A stretch of DNA of 64,000 nt from Pseudomonas bohemica (lineage in GTDB: Bacteria > Pseudomonadota > Gammaproteobacteria > Pseudomonadales > Pseudomonadaceae): assembly GCF_002934685.1 (NCBI RefSeq), contig NZ_NKHL01000121.1, forward strand, positions 444,461-508,460, read 5' to 3'. Shown one piece after another: positions 26,727 to 34,878 of this stretch. Position 1 is the stretch's first letter, and the number at the start of each line of letters is the position of its first letter. A model generated the notes under the pieces. That model did not search any database. It was not told the DNA's origin and worked only from the letters and a program-made list of their open reading frames with translations. The position numbers and the translations under genes were made by a program.

Positions 26727-27935
26727 ATGAATGATCTATCCAGTCTGCTCGAGGCGCTCGATCAGGCGCAGGCCGGGCAACAGGAAGTGGTGATCGCCAC
26801 CGTGGTCAAGGTCGAAGGATCGGCCTATCGGCGTCCTGGCGCGCGCATGGTCATCGCTCAGTTGGGTGACTCGACCGGCACAGTCAGCGGCGGCTGCCTG
26901 GAAAGCGACGTCAGCAAGAAAGCCTGGTGGTTGACCGCCAACGGCAAGCCGACGATTCGCAGTTACAGCACCGGTGAGGACGACGACGAACTGGAAGAGG
27001 CCGAATTGAGTTTCGGTCTGGGCTGCAACGGCACGGTGCACATCCTGTTTGAGCGAATTCAGCCCCAGGCCGCCGTTTCGGAGTCGGCCAGTCTGGTGGT
27101 GGATGTGTTGCGAGACGTCAGGGCACGCGGGGAGGGCGCGGCGCTGGCGACGGTGATCGGCTCCCACGACGAGCGTCAGGTGGCGATTGGCGAGCGGGTG
27201 GTGCTAGGCCCATCAAGTGGGCTGCGCACACAGATGCGCGAACGCTGGCTGGCGCGAATGATCGCTGAAGACTTGCGCGCTGTGCTCGATGGCCGGCGTT
27301 CCGCCACTCGCACCTATGAAGGGGCGGGTGGGGATATAGAAGTGCTGTTGGAGTACGTGCCGGCGCCGCGTCGGCTGGTCATTTTTGGTGCCGGTCACGA
27401 TGCTTCGCCGCTGGTCAGTATGGCGCGGCTGCAGGGCTGGCACATCACCCTGATCGACGCCCGCCCGCATTTCGCCCGCGCCCAGCGCTTTCCGGAGGCA
27501 GATCGGGTCTTGGCCGCGCCATTGGAGCCGTTGCCCGAGCTCGCGGCGATGGCGGCCGATGCCGCGGTGGTAGTGATGACCCACAGCTTGACTCAGGATC
27601 GCCATTGGCTGGGGCAGGTGCTGCAATGCGCCCCGGCTTACATTGGCCAGCTAGGGCCGCGCAGTCGCACCGAACGCCTGCTTGACGAACTGCCCGCCCA
27701 AGACCGCGAGGCCCCGGCGCTGAGCCGCCTGCATTACCCGGTTGGCCTCGATCTGGGCGGCGACACCCCGGACAGCGTCGCGTTGTCGATCCTGTCGGAG
27801 ATCAACGCCGTGTTCAACGGCCGCAACGGCAGCATGCTCAAGTTTCGCGAAGCGAGCATTCATGCGGTAGAAGCGAGCATTCATGCGGTAGATGTCAAGC
27901 TTGAGCAGCAGGCGGGGTTGCGGATGATTGGGTAA
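26727..27935 (+). CDS. XdhC/CoxI family molybdoenzyme maturation protein
   Basis: 402 aa. The XdhC_CoxI domain (VVKVEGSAYRRPGARM, TVSGGCLESDV, LGCNGTVHILFE) is followed by a Rossmann XdhC_C domain (VIFGAGHDASPLV, VVMTHSLTQDRHWL, YIGQLGPRSRTERLL). Family members bind and sulfurate molybdenum cofactor for xanthine dehydrogenase-type enzymes; no such enzyme gene lies near. GGGAG precedes the ATG at 26727. Near the C-terminus a 21-base unit is repeated twice in tandem (27849-27890), duplicating EASIHAV. Confidence 0.9.
   Translation: MNDLSSLLEALDQAQAGQQEVVIATVVKVEGSAYRRPGARMVIAQLGDSTGTVSGGCLESDVSKKAWWLTANGKPTIRSYSTGEDDDELEEAELSFGLGCNGTVHILFERIQPQAAVSESASLVVDVLRDVRARGEGAALATVIGSHDERQVAIGERVVLGPSSGLRTQMRERWLARMIAEDLRAVLDGRRSATRTYEGAGGDIEVLLEYVPAPRRLVIFGAGHDASPLVSMARLQGWHITLIDARPHFARAQRFPEADRVLAAPLEPLPELAAMAADAAVVVMTHSLTQDRHWLGQVLQCAPAYIGQLGPRSRTERLLDELPAQDREAPALSRLHYPVGLDLGGDTPDSVALSILSEINAVFNGRNGSMLKFREASIHAVEASIHAVDVKLEQQAGLRMIG
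27849..27890 (+). repeat. Perfect 21-bp tandem duplication inside xdhC-like gene
   Basis: Two identical 21-base units, 27849-27869 and 27870-27890, both encoding EASIHAV in frame near the C-terminus. The lack of any difference suggests a recent slippage or duplication. Confidence 0.95.
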
Positions 27936-27963
27936 AGCGCGTTGCCTCGTCCTGTCCGATCCT

Positions 27964-28032
27964 CTGTAGCAGGCCGGCTTTCAGGCGGTGACGAACGCGC
28001 AACCGCTGCGCCGACAAGCCGGACTGCTACAG
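27964..28032. repeat. REPIN of a second type
   Basis: CTGTAGCAGGCCGGCTT and AAGCCGGACTGCTACAG face each other. An inner GCGGT/ACCGC pair extends the cruciform. It separates the xdhC-like gene from the efflux pair. Confidence 0.8.
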
Positions 28033-28189
28033 ATTCTTCGTCCCACACCGTTGGTTTTCGACGTTTGAGCCCGTCTCGACGTCCTCCGCGCTCATTCCAA
28101 AAAAAGCCTCATCGCCGCATGGCACAATCCGCCAGTGAGTAATATCGTTCTGCTCATGGTCTCAGCACAGCATCCACCAGGTCTGCTCG

Positions 28190-29869
28190 ATGAACGATAA
28201 GTACAAACCCCATGACTGGGCTCCCCACGAGCGGCCGTCGCTGCCGGGGTCGCCCTCCACCCCGCTGCATACGACGCCCAAACGTCTTGCGTACGCCATC
28301 GTCGGCATTATCGTGGCGTTGACCGGCGGGTTGGGGAACGCGTTGGTGGTTGCCAACCTGCAATACCTGCAAGGTTCTCTGGGCGCGACCCAGGCCGAAA
28401 TTGCCTGGCTGCCCGCGGCCTACGTGATGACCAACGTCTCGATGAACCTGCTGCTGGTGAAATTTCGTCAGCAGTTCGGCTTGCGTGCCTTTACCGAAGT
28501 CTTTCTGGTGCTTTACGCGCTGGTGACCTTCGCACACCTGTTCGTCAACGACATCGAATCCGCCGTCGCCGTGCGTGCTGCCCACGGCATGGTCGGCGCG
28601 GCACTGAGCTCGCTGGGGCTGTATTACATGATCCAGGCTTTCCCGCAAAAATGGCGGATGAAGTCGTTGGTGCTGGGCCTGGGGACCGCGCAACTGGCCA
28701 CGCCCCTGGCTCGACTGGTTTCCGAAGACCTGCTGCAGATCGCCGAGTGGCGCGGGCTGTATCTGTTCGAACTGGGCATGTGCCTGCTGGCACTGGGTTG
28801 CGTGCTGATCCTCAAACTGCCGCCGGGCGATCGGTTCAAGGCCTTCGAGAAACTCGACTTCCTGACCTTCGCCTTGCTCGCGTCCGGGTTTGCCGCCTTG
28901 TGTGCGGTGCTGTCGCTGGGCCGTATCGAATGGTGGATGGAGGCGCCGTGGATCGGCCTGGCGCTGGCGTTCTCGGTGGCGACGATTCTCGCCGGGCTAT
29001 GCATCGAACATAACCGCACGCGCCCGTTACTGATCACGCGCTGGCTGGGCAGCGGGCGGATGATCCGTTTCGCGCTGGGCGTGCTGCTGACCCGCGTGGT
29101 GTTGTCGGAACAGTCCACAGGGGCGGTAGGTTTTCTGCAAGGCATGAACCAGGGCACCGAGCAACTGCACACGCTTTATTTCTTCATGCTGCTGGGCAGC
29201 GTCGCCGGGCTGGCGGTCAGCGCCATGACCATCAACCCGCAGCACCTTTTCAAGCCGCTGATCATCTCGCTCGCGCTCATGGCTATCGGCTCAATCATGG
29301 ACAGTTTCTCCACCAGCCTGACCCGCGGGCCGCAGATGTATTTCAGCCAGTTCCTGCTGGCGTTCGGCGGCACCTTCTTCCTCGGCCCGACGCTGGTCCT
29401 GGGCGTCAGCGGGGTCATCGGCAACCCGCGCAACCTCGTGAGCTTTTCGGTGATGTTCGGGATCTGCCAGAACGTCGGCAGCCTCTTGGGTTCGGCCCTG
29501 TTGGGCACCTTTCAGGTCTGGCGTGAGAAATTCCACTCCGCGCATATCGTCGAGCATGTGACATTGCTCGACCCGCAAGTGCAATCGCGTCTGCAAAGCT
29601 CAAGCGGGGCGTACATTTCGGCGATTGCCGACCCCTCGGCACGCACCAGTCAGGGTATTCGTGCGCTGGCCACCGCGGCCACCCGTGAGGCCAACACACT
29701 GGCGTATAACGACGTGTTCATGCTCATTGCGCTGATCGCGATCCTCACCGCGATCTGGATCACCGGACGTGCGACCTGGCTGTGGATTACCACCGAGCCG
29801 GTCGCGCCGTTCACCCCGATCGCAGCGGCTGCAACCTCCGTTCAACCTTCTGGCGCTCAACCTTCATGA
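28190..29869 (+). CDS. MFS drug efflux transporter, DHA2 (EmrB/QacA) type
   Basis: 559 aa inner-membrane proton antiporter with a Pro-rich cytosolic N-terminus of about 30 residues, then about 14 hydrophobic segments beginning LAYAIVGIIVALTGGLGNAL. The motif QAEIAWLPAAYVMTNV is typical of DHA2 transporters in tripartite systems. Its TGA overlaps the ATG of the membrane fusion gene. No outer-membrane channel gene is present, so a generic TolC-like protein would be needed. Substrate unknown. Confidence 0.9.
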   Translation: MNDKYKPHDWAPHERPSLPGSPSTPLHTTPKRLAYAIVGIIVALTGGLGNALVVANLQYLQGSLGATQAEIAWLPAAYVMTNVSMNLLLVKFRQQFGLRAFTEVFLVLYALVTFAHLFVNDIESAVAVRAAHGMVGAALSSLGLYYMIQAFPQKWRMKSLVLGLGTAQLATPLARLVSEDLLQIAEWRGLYLFELGMCLLALGCVLILKLPPGDRFKAFEKLDFLTFALLASGFAALCAVLSLGRIEWWMEAPWIGLALAFSVATILAGLCIEHNRTRPLLITRWLGSGRMIRFALGVLLTRVVLSEQSTGAVGFLQGMNQGTEQLHTLYFFMLLGSVAGLAVSAMTINPQHLFKPLIISLALMAIGSIMDSFSTSLTRGPQMYFSQFLLAFGGTFFLGPTLVLGVSGVIGNPRNLVSFSVMFGICQNVGSLLGSALLGTFQVWREKFHSAHIVEHVTLLDPQVQSRLQSSSGAYISAIADPSARTSQGIRALATAATREANTLAYNDVFMLIALIAILTAIWITGRATWLWITTEPVAPFTPIAAAATSVQPSGAQPS

Positions 29870-31050
29870 CAGAACCCGAAAAACCTTCAGGCAGTTCGTC
29901 TGCACCTCAGGCATCAGGCCCCGCCCCGGCACCGGCGGTGATGCCAGCCACCACGCAACCGCGCTCGGCGCGAATCCGCCTCGTTTCGTCGATTCTGTTT
30001 GGCGGCGTGGCGCTCGCCGGGGTGCTGATCGTGCTGTATGCCTGGCAGTTGCCACCGTTCAGTAGCCCCATCGAAAGCACCGAGAATGCCCAGATCCGGG
30101 GCCAGACCACGATGATCGGGCCGCAATTGAGCGGCTATGTCTATGAAGTGCCGGTGCAGGATTTTCAGTGGGTCAAGCAGGGCGACCTGCTCGTGCGCAT
30201 CGATGACCGCATCTATCAGCAGCGTCTGGATCAAGGGCTGGCGCAGTTGGGCATTCAAAAGGCTTCCCTGGACAACAATCTGCAGCAACGCCGCAGTGCC
30301 GAGGCGACCATCGTTCAGCGCCAGGCGGCGGTGGTCAACGCTCAGGCGCAAAGCGACAAGGCCGCAGCCGACCTGCGCCGAAACCAGGCGTTGGTGACCG
30401 ATGGCTCGGTGTCGAAGAGCGAACTGGACGTCACCCGCGCCGCCGACGCGCAGGCCCGTGCCGCGCTGGCGGAAGCCAAGGCCTCGCTGGAAATTTCCCG
30501 GCAGGATCTGCAGACAGTGATCGTTAACCGTGGTTCGCTGGAAGCCTCGGTGAAGAACGCAGAGGCGGCGATCGAACTGGCGCGCATCGACCTGAGCAAC
30601 ACCCGCATCACTGCGCCACGGGATGGCCAATTGGGGCAGATCGGCACGCGCCTCGGGGCTTATGTGAACGCCGGTGCGCAGTTGATGGCGCTGGTGCCAC
30701 GGCCGCGCTGGATCGTCGCCAATATGAAGGAAACCCAGATGGCCAATGTGCGTCTGGGGCAACCGGTCAGTTTTACCGTCGATGCCCTGGAGAACCGCAA
30801 GATGCGTGGCCGGGTGCAGCGTATTTCACCGGCCGCCGGCTCCGAGTTCAGCCTCCTGCCGGCAGATAACGCGACCGGGAACTTCGTCAAGATCGCGCAA
30901 CGGATACCGGTGCGCATCACCGTGGACAACGATCAGGACGAAGTCGACCGTCTGCGGCCGGGCATGTCGGTGGTGATCAGTATCGACACCAGCCAGGACG
31001 GCCCGGTGCCCCCGGATCCGGTGGACGGGACGGTGGATCAGGGCAAGTGA
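29866..31050 (+). CDS. HlyD/EmrA family membrane fusion protein
   Basis: 394 aa periplasmic adaptor for the MFS transporter it overlaps (ATGA). One transmembrane helix near residues 35-60 (LFGGVALAGVLIVLYAW), then a split biotinyl-lipoyl domain (IGPQLSGYVYEVPVQDFQWV and ITAPRDGQLGQIGTRLG) flanking a long coiled coil rich in Ala and Gln (about residues 120-230), then a beta-barrel. The start at 29866 is preferred to the open frame further upstream, which lies inside the transporter gene. Confidence 0.92.
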   Translation: MTEPEKPSGSSSAPQASGPAPAPAVMPATTQPRSARIRLVSSILFGGVALAGVLIVLYAWQLPPFSSPIESTENAQIRGQTTMIGPQLSGYVYEVPVQDFQWVKQGDLLVRIDDRIYQQRLDQGLAQLGIQKASLDNNLQQRRSAEATIVQRQAAVVNAQAQSDKAAADLRRNQALVTDGSVSKSELDVTRAADAQARAALAEAKASLEISRQDLQTVIVNRGSLEASVKNAEAAIELARIDLSNTRITAPRDGQLGQIGTRLGAYVNAGAQLMALVPRPRWIVANMKETQMANVRLGQPVSFTVDALENRKMRGRVQRISPAAGSEFSLLPADNATGNFVKIAQRIPVRITVDNDQDEVDRLRPGMSVVISIDTSQDGPVPPDPVDGTVDQGK

Positions 31051-31089
31051 TGCGGGCAATGCTCCCTGCGGGAGCGAGTGGCGGGTGAT

Positions 31090-31632
31090 CTACACCATCC
31101 GCCGGACCGTATTATCCTTGCGCACGAAGTGATGCCAGATCGCAGCCACGACGTGCAGGCCGATGACGTAGTAGAAGATCGTCCCCAGCAACACATGGAA
31201 GTGTTCCAGTGTTTCGGCTGTTTCCTTGGAGATCGCGAACGGCGCGGGGATGGCCAGGGATGTCAATGGGATGGGCAAAGCGCCGCGTTCCAGCAACACC
31301 GTAAATAGCCCCAACAGCGGCTGCACGAAAAGAAACGCGTACAACGCGTAATGCGACAGCGTGGCAGCCAGACGCAAGGCCCCTTCGAGCCGAGGCGTGA
31401 TTCCGGGCGGCGTATGCCGGTGACGCTCGGCAATCCGGAAGAACGCCATGATCAGCACCACGATGCCCACCCAGAAATGCGTCTGCACGACAAAGGTGCG
31501 CAGGTCCGTGCCTTTGGCGAATTGGCTGCGGCTGAGAATCAGCGCGTAGGCCAGTACGATCAGCATCGCCATCACCCAGTGAATCCAGCGGGCTTTTGGG
31601 CTATAGCGTTCAGTGTCTGCAGCTGTGTACAT
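31090..31632 (-). CDS. Cytochrome b561
   Basis: 180 aa four-helix membrane b-type cytochrome. Haem-ligand histidines are in RWIHWVMAMLIV, QTHFWVGIVV, LSHYALYAFLF and EHFHVLLGTIFYYVIGLHVVAAIWH. Members move electrons between quinol and periplasmic acceptors, for example superoxide. GAGGAG precedes the ATG at 31632; the frame beyond is rejected. Convergent with the efflux pair. Confidence 0.93.
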   Translation of the reverse strand: MYTAADTERYSPKARWIHWVMAMLIVLAYALILSRSQFAKGTDLRTFVVQTHFWVGIVVLIMAFFRIAERHRHTPPGITPRLEGALRLAATLSHYALYAFLFVQPLLGLFTVLLERGALPIPLTSLAIPAPFAISKETAETLEHFHVLLGTIFYYVIGLHVVAAIWHHFVRKDNTVRRMV

Positions 31633-31932
31633 GGTCAGGCTCCTCGGTTTTGTTCTGTCGGCCCGTTTAATCAAGGCGTGGCGGTTATAAATGCGATCAT
31701 TGTCGCAGGTTTCGGGAAATCTCAAGGGCTACTCATTTCAACTGCCGGGTCGCAATAGCGCCGTAATATCACGAGAAGCTCAGTTATTTCGCGCAGTGTC
31801 AGTAATTAAATTATTTTTCATAAATGCAGCAGCGGTACCCCATAACAGTAATGCCATATCGCCCCAGGGATAATGTTGTCAGTTATCAGTTAATCAATAT
31901 CGAGATGTTTACACTTGTTTGAGGAGATTCAA

Positions 31933-31959
31933 ATGAATCACTTCGCCGCCGACGAGTGA
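31933..31959 (+). CDS. Candidate 8-codon leader peptide
   Basis: ATG AAT CAC TTC GCC GCC GAC GAG TGA encodes MNHFAADE. A strong GAGGAG lies 6 bases before the ATG. The end of the ORF can pair (TCACTTCG with CGACGAGTGA, one bulge) and is followed by a T7 run at 31964-31970. That layout is like a transcription attenuator, but the peptide has no run of one amino acid. Speculative. Confidence 0.35.
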   Translation: MNHFAADE

Positions 31960-32029
31960 AATTGATTTTTTTATTATCGATGGTTAGCTGGTTAGATCTA
32001 TTGGTGATTACAAAACCATCAAAACGGAT

Positions 32030-32058
32030 TTGACAGGGCATTCAGTTGGATCCATCTT
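32030..32058 (+). promoter_or_regulatory. Possible sigma-70 promoter for the cluster
   Basis: A perfect -35 (TTGACA, 32030-32035) is followed after 17 bases by CATCTT, which matches the -10 consensus at only three positions. It would give a transcript starting about 100 bases before the transaldolase ATG at 32172. Confidence 0.3.
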
Positions 32059-32171
32059 TAGCCCGACGGTTCAGATACTCTGACTATCAGCCTGATCGGG
32101 CTGGCATTTTGCCCAGAACCTCCTGGGGCCTTCACGTTATCCCTGAAAACATCAGAAAGAGGGCTCTTGAT

Positions 32172-33386
32172 ATGGAAGTCCCGGATTTCGTTCGCCTTTT
32201 AAAACAACAAAATATGGACTCTGAAGTGTGGTGGGATTCATCGCCGAGCGTATATGCATCTTTTAAAAATAATATGCACAGTCATTACGGAGATATCATT
32301 GACTCCCTTTCCAGTCATCTTTGCGATAGCCCTCTTGGCATAACGGGGGCAACTACCAATCCGCGTTTGGTTACCCAGGCCATATTGAAAACTCCTCAGT
32401 TATGGCGTCGTTATATCGCGCAGCTTCCACTCGGCTTCTCGGATAACGACAAGGCGCGTCAGGTCTACGATCAGATGATTGCCGAGGGTGCGCGGCTGCT
32501 GCACCCGTTGTGGGTCTCATCGCAGGGTCGGCATGGCTGGTTGTCGGCGCAGATCGAGGGCGGGGAAAACATGGGGGAGGACGCCCTGGTCGCCCGGGGC
32601 CTGAAGCTGGCCAGCCTGGCACCGAACCTCATGATCAAAGTGCCTGGCAGCGAGCAGGGTTATCGGGCCATCGAGCAACTGGTGGCCCAGGGCTGTTCGA
32701 TCAACAACACCTTCTGCTTCACCGTGTCGCAGGCCGCGACCTACCTCAAGGCCATCCATGACGGGCAACTGCGCGCGCAGGTCCAGGGAGTCAATACCGA
32801 GGGCGCCAGGTATGTCATCAGTTTCATGATTGGCCGCCTGGGCGCCCAGAGTGAGTTCGCGGAGCAGGCCGTTCACCGGCGCCTCAACCTGACCGGCGCA
32901 GACCGGCGCTGGGCGGAAATCGCCGTCTATCAGGCCATGCAAGCATTGCTTCGGCGTAGTCAAACCTCCGTGCGATTGCTGTTATGCAGCGTGAAAATCG
33001 ATACCGATGCTCACGGCCGCGAACATTGCTGGCATCTTCAGCGCACGGGTGCCGACACCACCTTGTATACGCTGACGCCGCAGCTCTTCGAGTTTTTGAT
33101 ACGGCGCCAGCAGGACGGTCAGCCGATCAAACCTGCCAGTGGCTGGGTGCAAATGCCCAAGCGCGTGCTCAACAGGCTGACAGCGATCCCGTATTTCAAT
33201 CAGGCGTATTTTCAAGGTGATCTGGCGCCGTCGGACTTCGCCTCGCATGCGGCGTTCGTCACGGCCAGCCTTGACGCCCGGGCAGGGCATGAGCGGCTGC
33301 TGGGATTCGTCAAAAGCTCGACGGGCGGGGCGAATCTCTCGTCCCTGCCGCCCTTGAGCCAGTTCGCCAAGGAGCACGTGTCATGA
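32172..33386 (+). CDS. Transaldolase family protein, first gene of an unrecognised biosynthetic operon
   Basis: 404 aa. The transaldolase barrel is recognisable: GITGATTNPRLVTQAIL near the start, NLMIKVPGSEQGYRAIEQL with the Schiff-base Lys, INNTFCFTVSQAATYLKAI. Transaldolases move a three-carbon dihydroxyacetone unit between sugar phosphates. At about 400 residues it is longer than housekeeping TalB (about 317). The frame is open to a TTG at 32046, but AGAGG stands 8-9 bases before the ATG at 32172, where family similarity also begins. The stop overlaps the next start. Its first 200 bases are less GC-rich than the rest. Placement with tailoring enzymes suggests secondary metabolism. Confidence 0.85.
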   Translation: MEVPDFVRLLKQQNMDSEVWWDSSPSVYASFKNNMHSHYGDIIDSLSSHLCDSPLGITGATTNPRLVTQAILKTPQLWRRYIAQLPLGFSDNDKARQVYDQMIAEGARLLHPLWVSSQGRHGWLSAQIEGGENMGEDALVARGLKLASLAPNLMIKVPGSEQGYRAIEQLVAQGCSINNTFCFTVSQAATYLKAIHDGQLRAQVQGVNTEGARYVISFMIGRLGAQSEFAEQAVHRRLNLTGADRRWAEIAVYQAMQALLRRSQTSVRLLLCSVKIDTDAHGREHCWHLQRTGADTTLYTLTPQLFEFLIRRQQDGQPIKPASGWVQMPKRVLNRLTAIPYFNQAYFQGDLAPSDFASHAAFVTASLDARAGHERLLGFVKSSTGGANLSSLPPLSQFAKEHVS

Positions 33387-34120
33387 ATCGCATGATTGCC
33401 CTTTGGGCTCATCCGCGCTCGCGTTCCACAGTGCTTGAGCGCGTGTTCATCGAGCGCGGCGATTTCGAGGTGTTCCACGAGCCCTTCGCTGGTGTGGCCT
33501 TCGATGAACACTCGGCCATTCCCCATGATGATCTGGATTGCGGTCTGCCACGCACTTACGAAGGCGTGAAGTCTTTGCTGCGCGCAACTCTCCAGACTTC
33601 AAACGTGTTCCACAAGGACATGTGTTACCACTGTCTGGATGAGCTTAAGGCCGACCCTCAATTCCTTCTGGAGCAGCAGAGCGTGTTCATCATTCGTGAA
33701 CCGGCCCGAGCCATCGTTTCGCACTTCGCCATGTTCGAGCAGATGCCGCTCAACGCCATCGGCCATCAGGCACTGTACGAAATCTTCTGCCTGATTACCA
33801 AGCTCAGCGGGAAGATCCCTTACGTCGTCAATGGCGACGAACTGGCACGGCGACCGGAAGAAACCGTGAGTCGGCTCTGCGATCACCTGCAGCTGGAATT
33901 CCGGCCTCAGGCGCTGAGTTGGGAACCCTCATGCCCTGCACAATGGAAGGCCTGGCGCAGCTGGCACAAGGAGGCGGAATGCAGCACAGGGATCGTCGCG
34001 CCACCGGACACATTCGATGAGCAGCCTCTCAAGTCCCATCCCCACTTGATGGCCTATTACCAGGTCCATCGGCCGTTTTATGAGCGCATGAATCAATTCG
34101 CGCAGCAGGAGCATTCATGA
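33383..34120 (+). CDS. Sulfotransferase-like protein
   Basis: 245 aa. The N-terminus MNRMIALWAHPRSRSTVLER holds the PAPS 5'-phosphosulfate loop (HPRSRST, residues 10-16), followed by FEVFHEPF. FIIREPARAIVSHF matches the 3'-phosphate-binding segment (Arg and Ser). This is the short cytosolic sulfotransferase family of bacteria. It would transfer sulfate from PAPS to a hydroxyl or amine. It overlaps both neighbours by ATGA. The APS kinase at the end of the operon would supply its donor. The acceptor is unknown. Confidence 0.78.
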   Translation: MNRMIALWAHPRSRSTVLERVFIERGDFEVFHEPFAGVAFDEHSAIPHDDLDCGLPRTYEGVKSLLRATLQTSNVFHKDMCYHCLDELKADPQFLLEQQSVFIIREPARAIVSHFAMFEQMPLNAIGHQALYEIFCLITKLSGKIPYVVNGDELARRPEETVSRLCDHLQLEFRPQALSWEPSCPAQWKAWRSWHKEAECSTGIVAPPDTFDEQPLKSHPHLMAYYQVHRPFYERMNQFAQQEHS

Positions 34121-34842
34121 AAAAAATCGTCATTACCGGCGCGGCCAATGGCATCGGCAAGGCTACGGCCATCGCCTGTGCCGAGGCCGGGTACTACGTC
34201 ATCGCCGCGGACAAGGACAAGTTCGGACTACAGGATCTGCAGCAACGCATTCACGTTCACCAACTGGACTGTCACCTGGTCGATTTTTCGCGGCCCGACA
34301 TTTACACCTCATTCATCGGCGACCTTTATAGCCATCACCCTGCGCTGCACGGATTGGTGAATAACGCCGGGCTGTATCACGGCAAAAGCGTCTACGACTA
34401 CAGCGATGCGGAAATCGAGGAAATCTGGGCAGTGAACCTCAAATCCCTGGTTTACCTGTCCAGAGAATTCGCCCTGCATGAACAAGAGGCCATGCACACA
34501 CGCAGCATCATTAACGTCACGTCGGTGGCTGGCGAAGTCGGCAGCATGGATGCGCTGTACGGCGCGACTAAAGCCGGGGTCATTGGGTTGACCAAGGCCA
34601 ACGCCTGGAATTTCGCGCCACGGGTAAGGGTGAACGCGGTCTCGCCAGCGCTGGTCCGTAAAACGTCGATCCACGACCGTATTCCTGAGCATCGCCGCAA
34701 GGAATACGAGCGTCAGGAAATCATCAGCGAGCCGATCGGGCCCGAGGGCGTCGCTGACGTGATCATGTTTCTGCTCTCCGATCAAAGTCGTCATCTGACC
34801 GGAAAAGTTATTGCGGTAGATAACGGTGCCTACCCTCGCTAG
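34117..34842 (+). CDS. Short-chain dehydrogenase/reductase
   Basis: 241 aa classical SDR. TGAANGIGKATAIA is the TGxxxGxG cofactor loop, LVNNAGLYHG the NNAG motif, and the catalytic Ser and Tyr-x-x-x-Lys are in INVTSVAGEVGSM and YGATKAG. The residues do not settle NAD versus NADP. It is coupled to the sulfotransferase by an ATGA overlap and would oxidise or reduce a hydroxyl of the pathway intermediate. Confidence 0.92.
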   Translation: MKKIVITGAANGIGKATAIACAEAGYYVIAADKDKFGLQDLQQRIHVHQLDCHLVDFSRPDIYTSFIGDLYSHHPALHGLVNNAGLYHGKSVYDYSDAEIEEIWAVNLKSLVYLSREFALHEQEAMHTRSIINVTSVAGEVGSMDALYGATKAGVIGLTKANAWNFAPRVRVNAVSPALVRKTSIHDRIPEHRRKEYERQEIISEPIGPEGVADVIMFLLSDQSRHLTGKVIAVDNGAYPR

Positions 34843-34878
34843 GGCACGGTCCACGTAATACTTCCAGGGAAAAATGTC

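Larger units (their letters stand above)
31633..32171. other. AT-rich leader region before the sulfated-metabolite cluster
   Basis: About 540 bases, clearly more AT-rich than its surroundings between 31740 and 32040, without a conventional gene. It holds a tiny leader ORF (31933-31959), a hairpin plus T-run after it, and a TTGACA at 32030-32035 with a weak CATCTT 17 bases on. The base composition suggests DNA of foreign origin or a regulatory leader. Confidence 0.6.

Noticed and set aside
28190..31050. Efflux pair as the exporter of the sulfation cluster
   Set aside because: Separated by a convergent cytochrome b561 gene and an AT-rich boundary; base composition matches the core genome. Possible but unsupported.
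32046..32171. N-terminal extension of the transaldolase from a TTG
   Set aside because: Similarity to transaldolases starts after the ATG at 32172, which has its own AGAGG; the extension covers the putative promoter.
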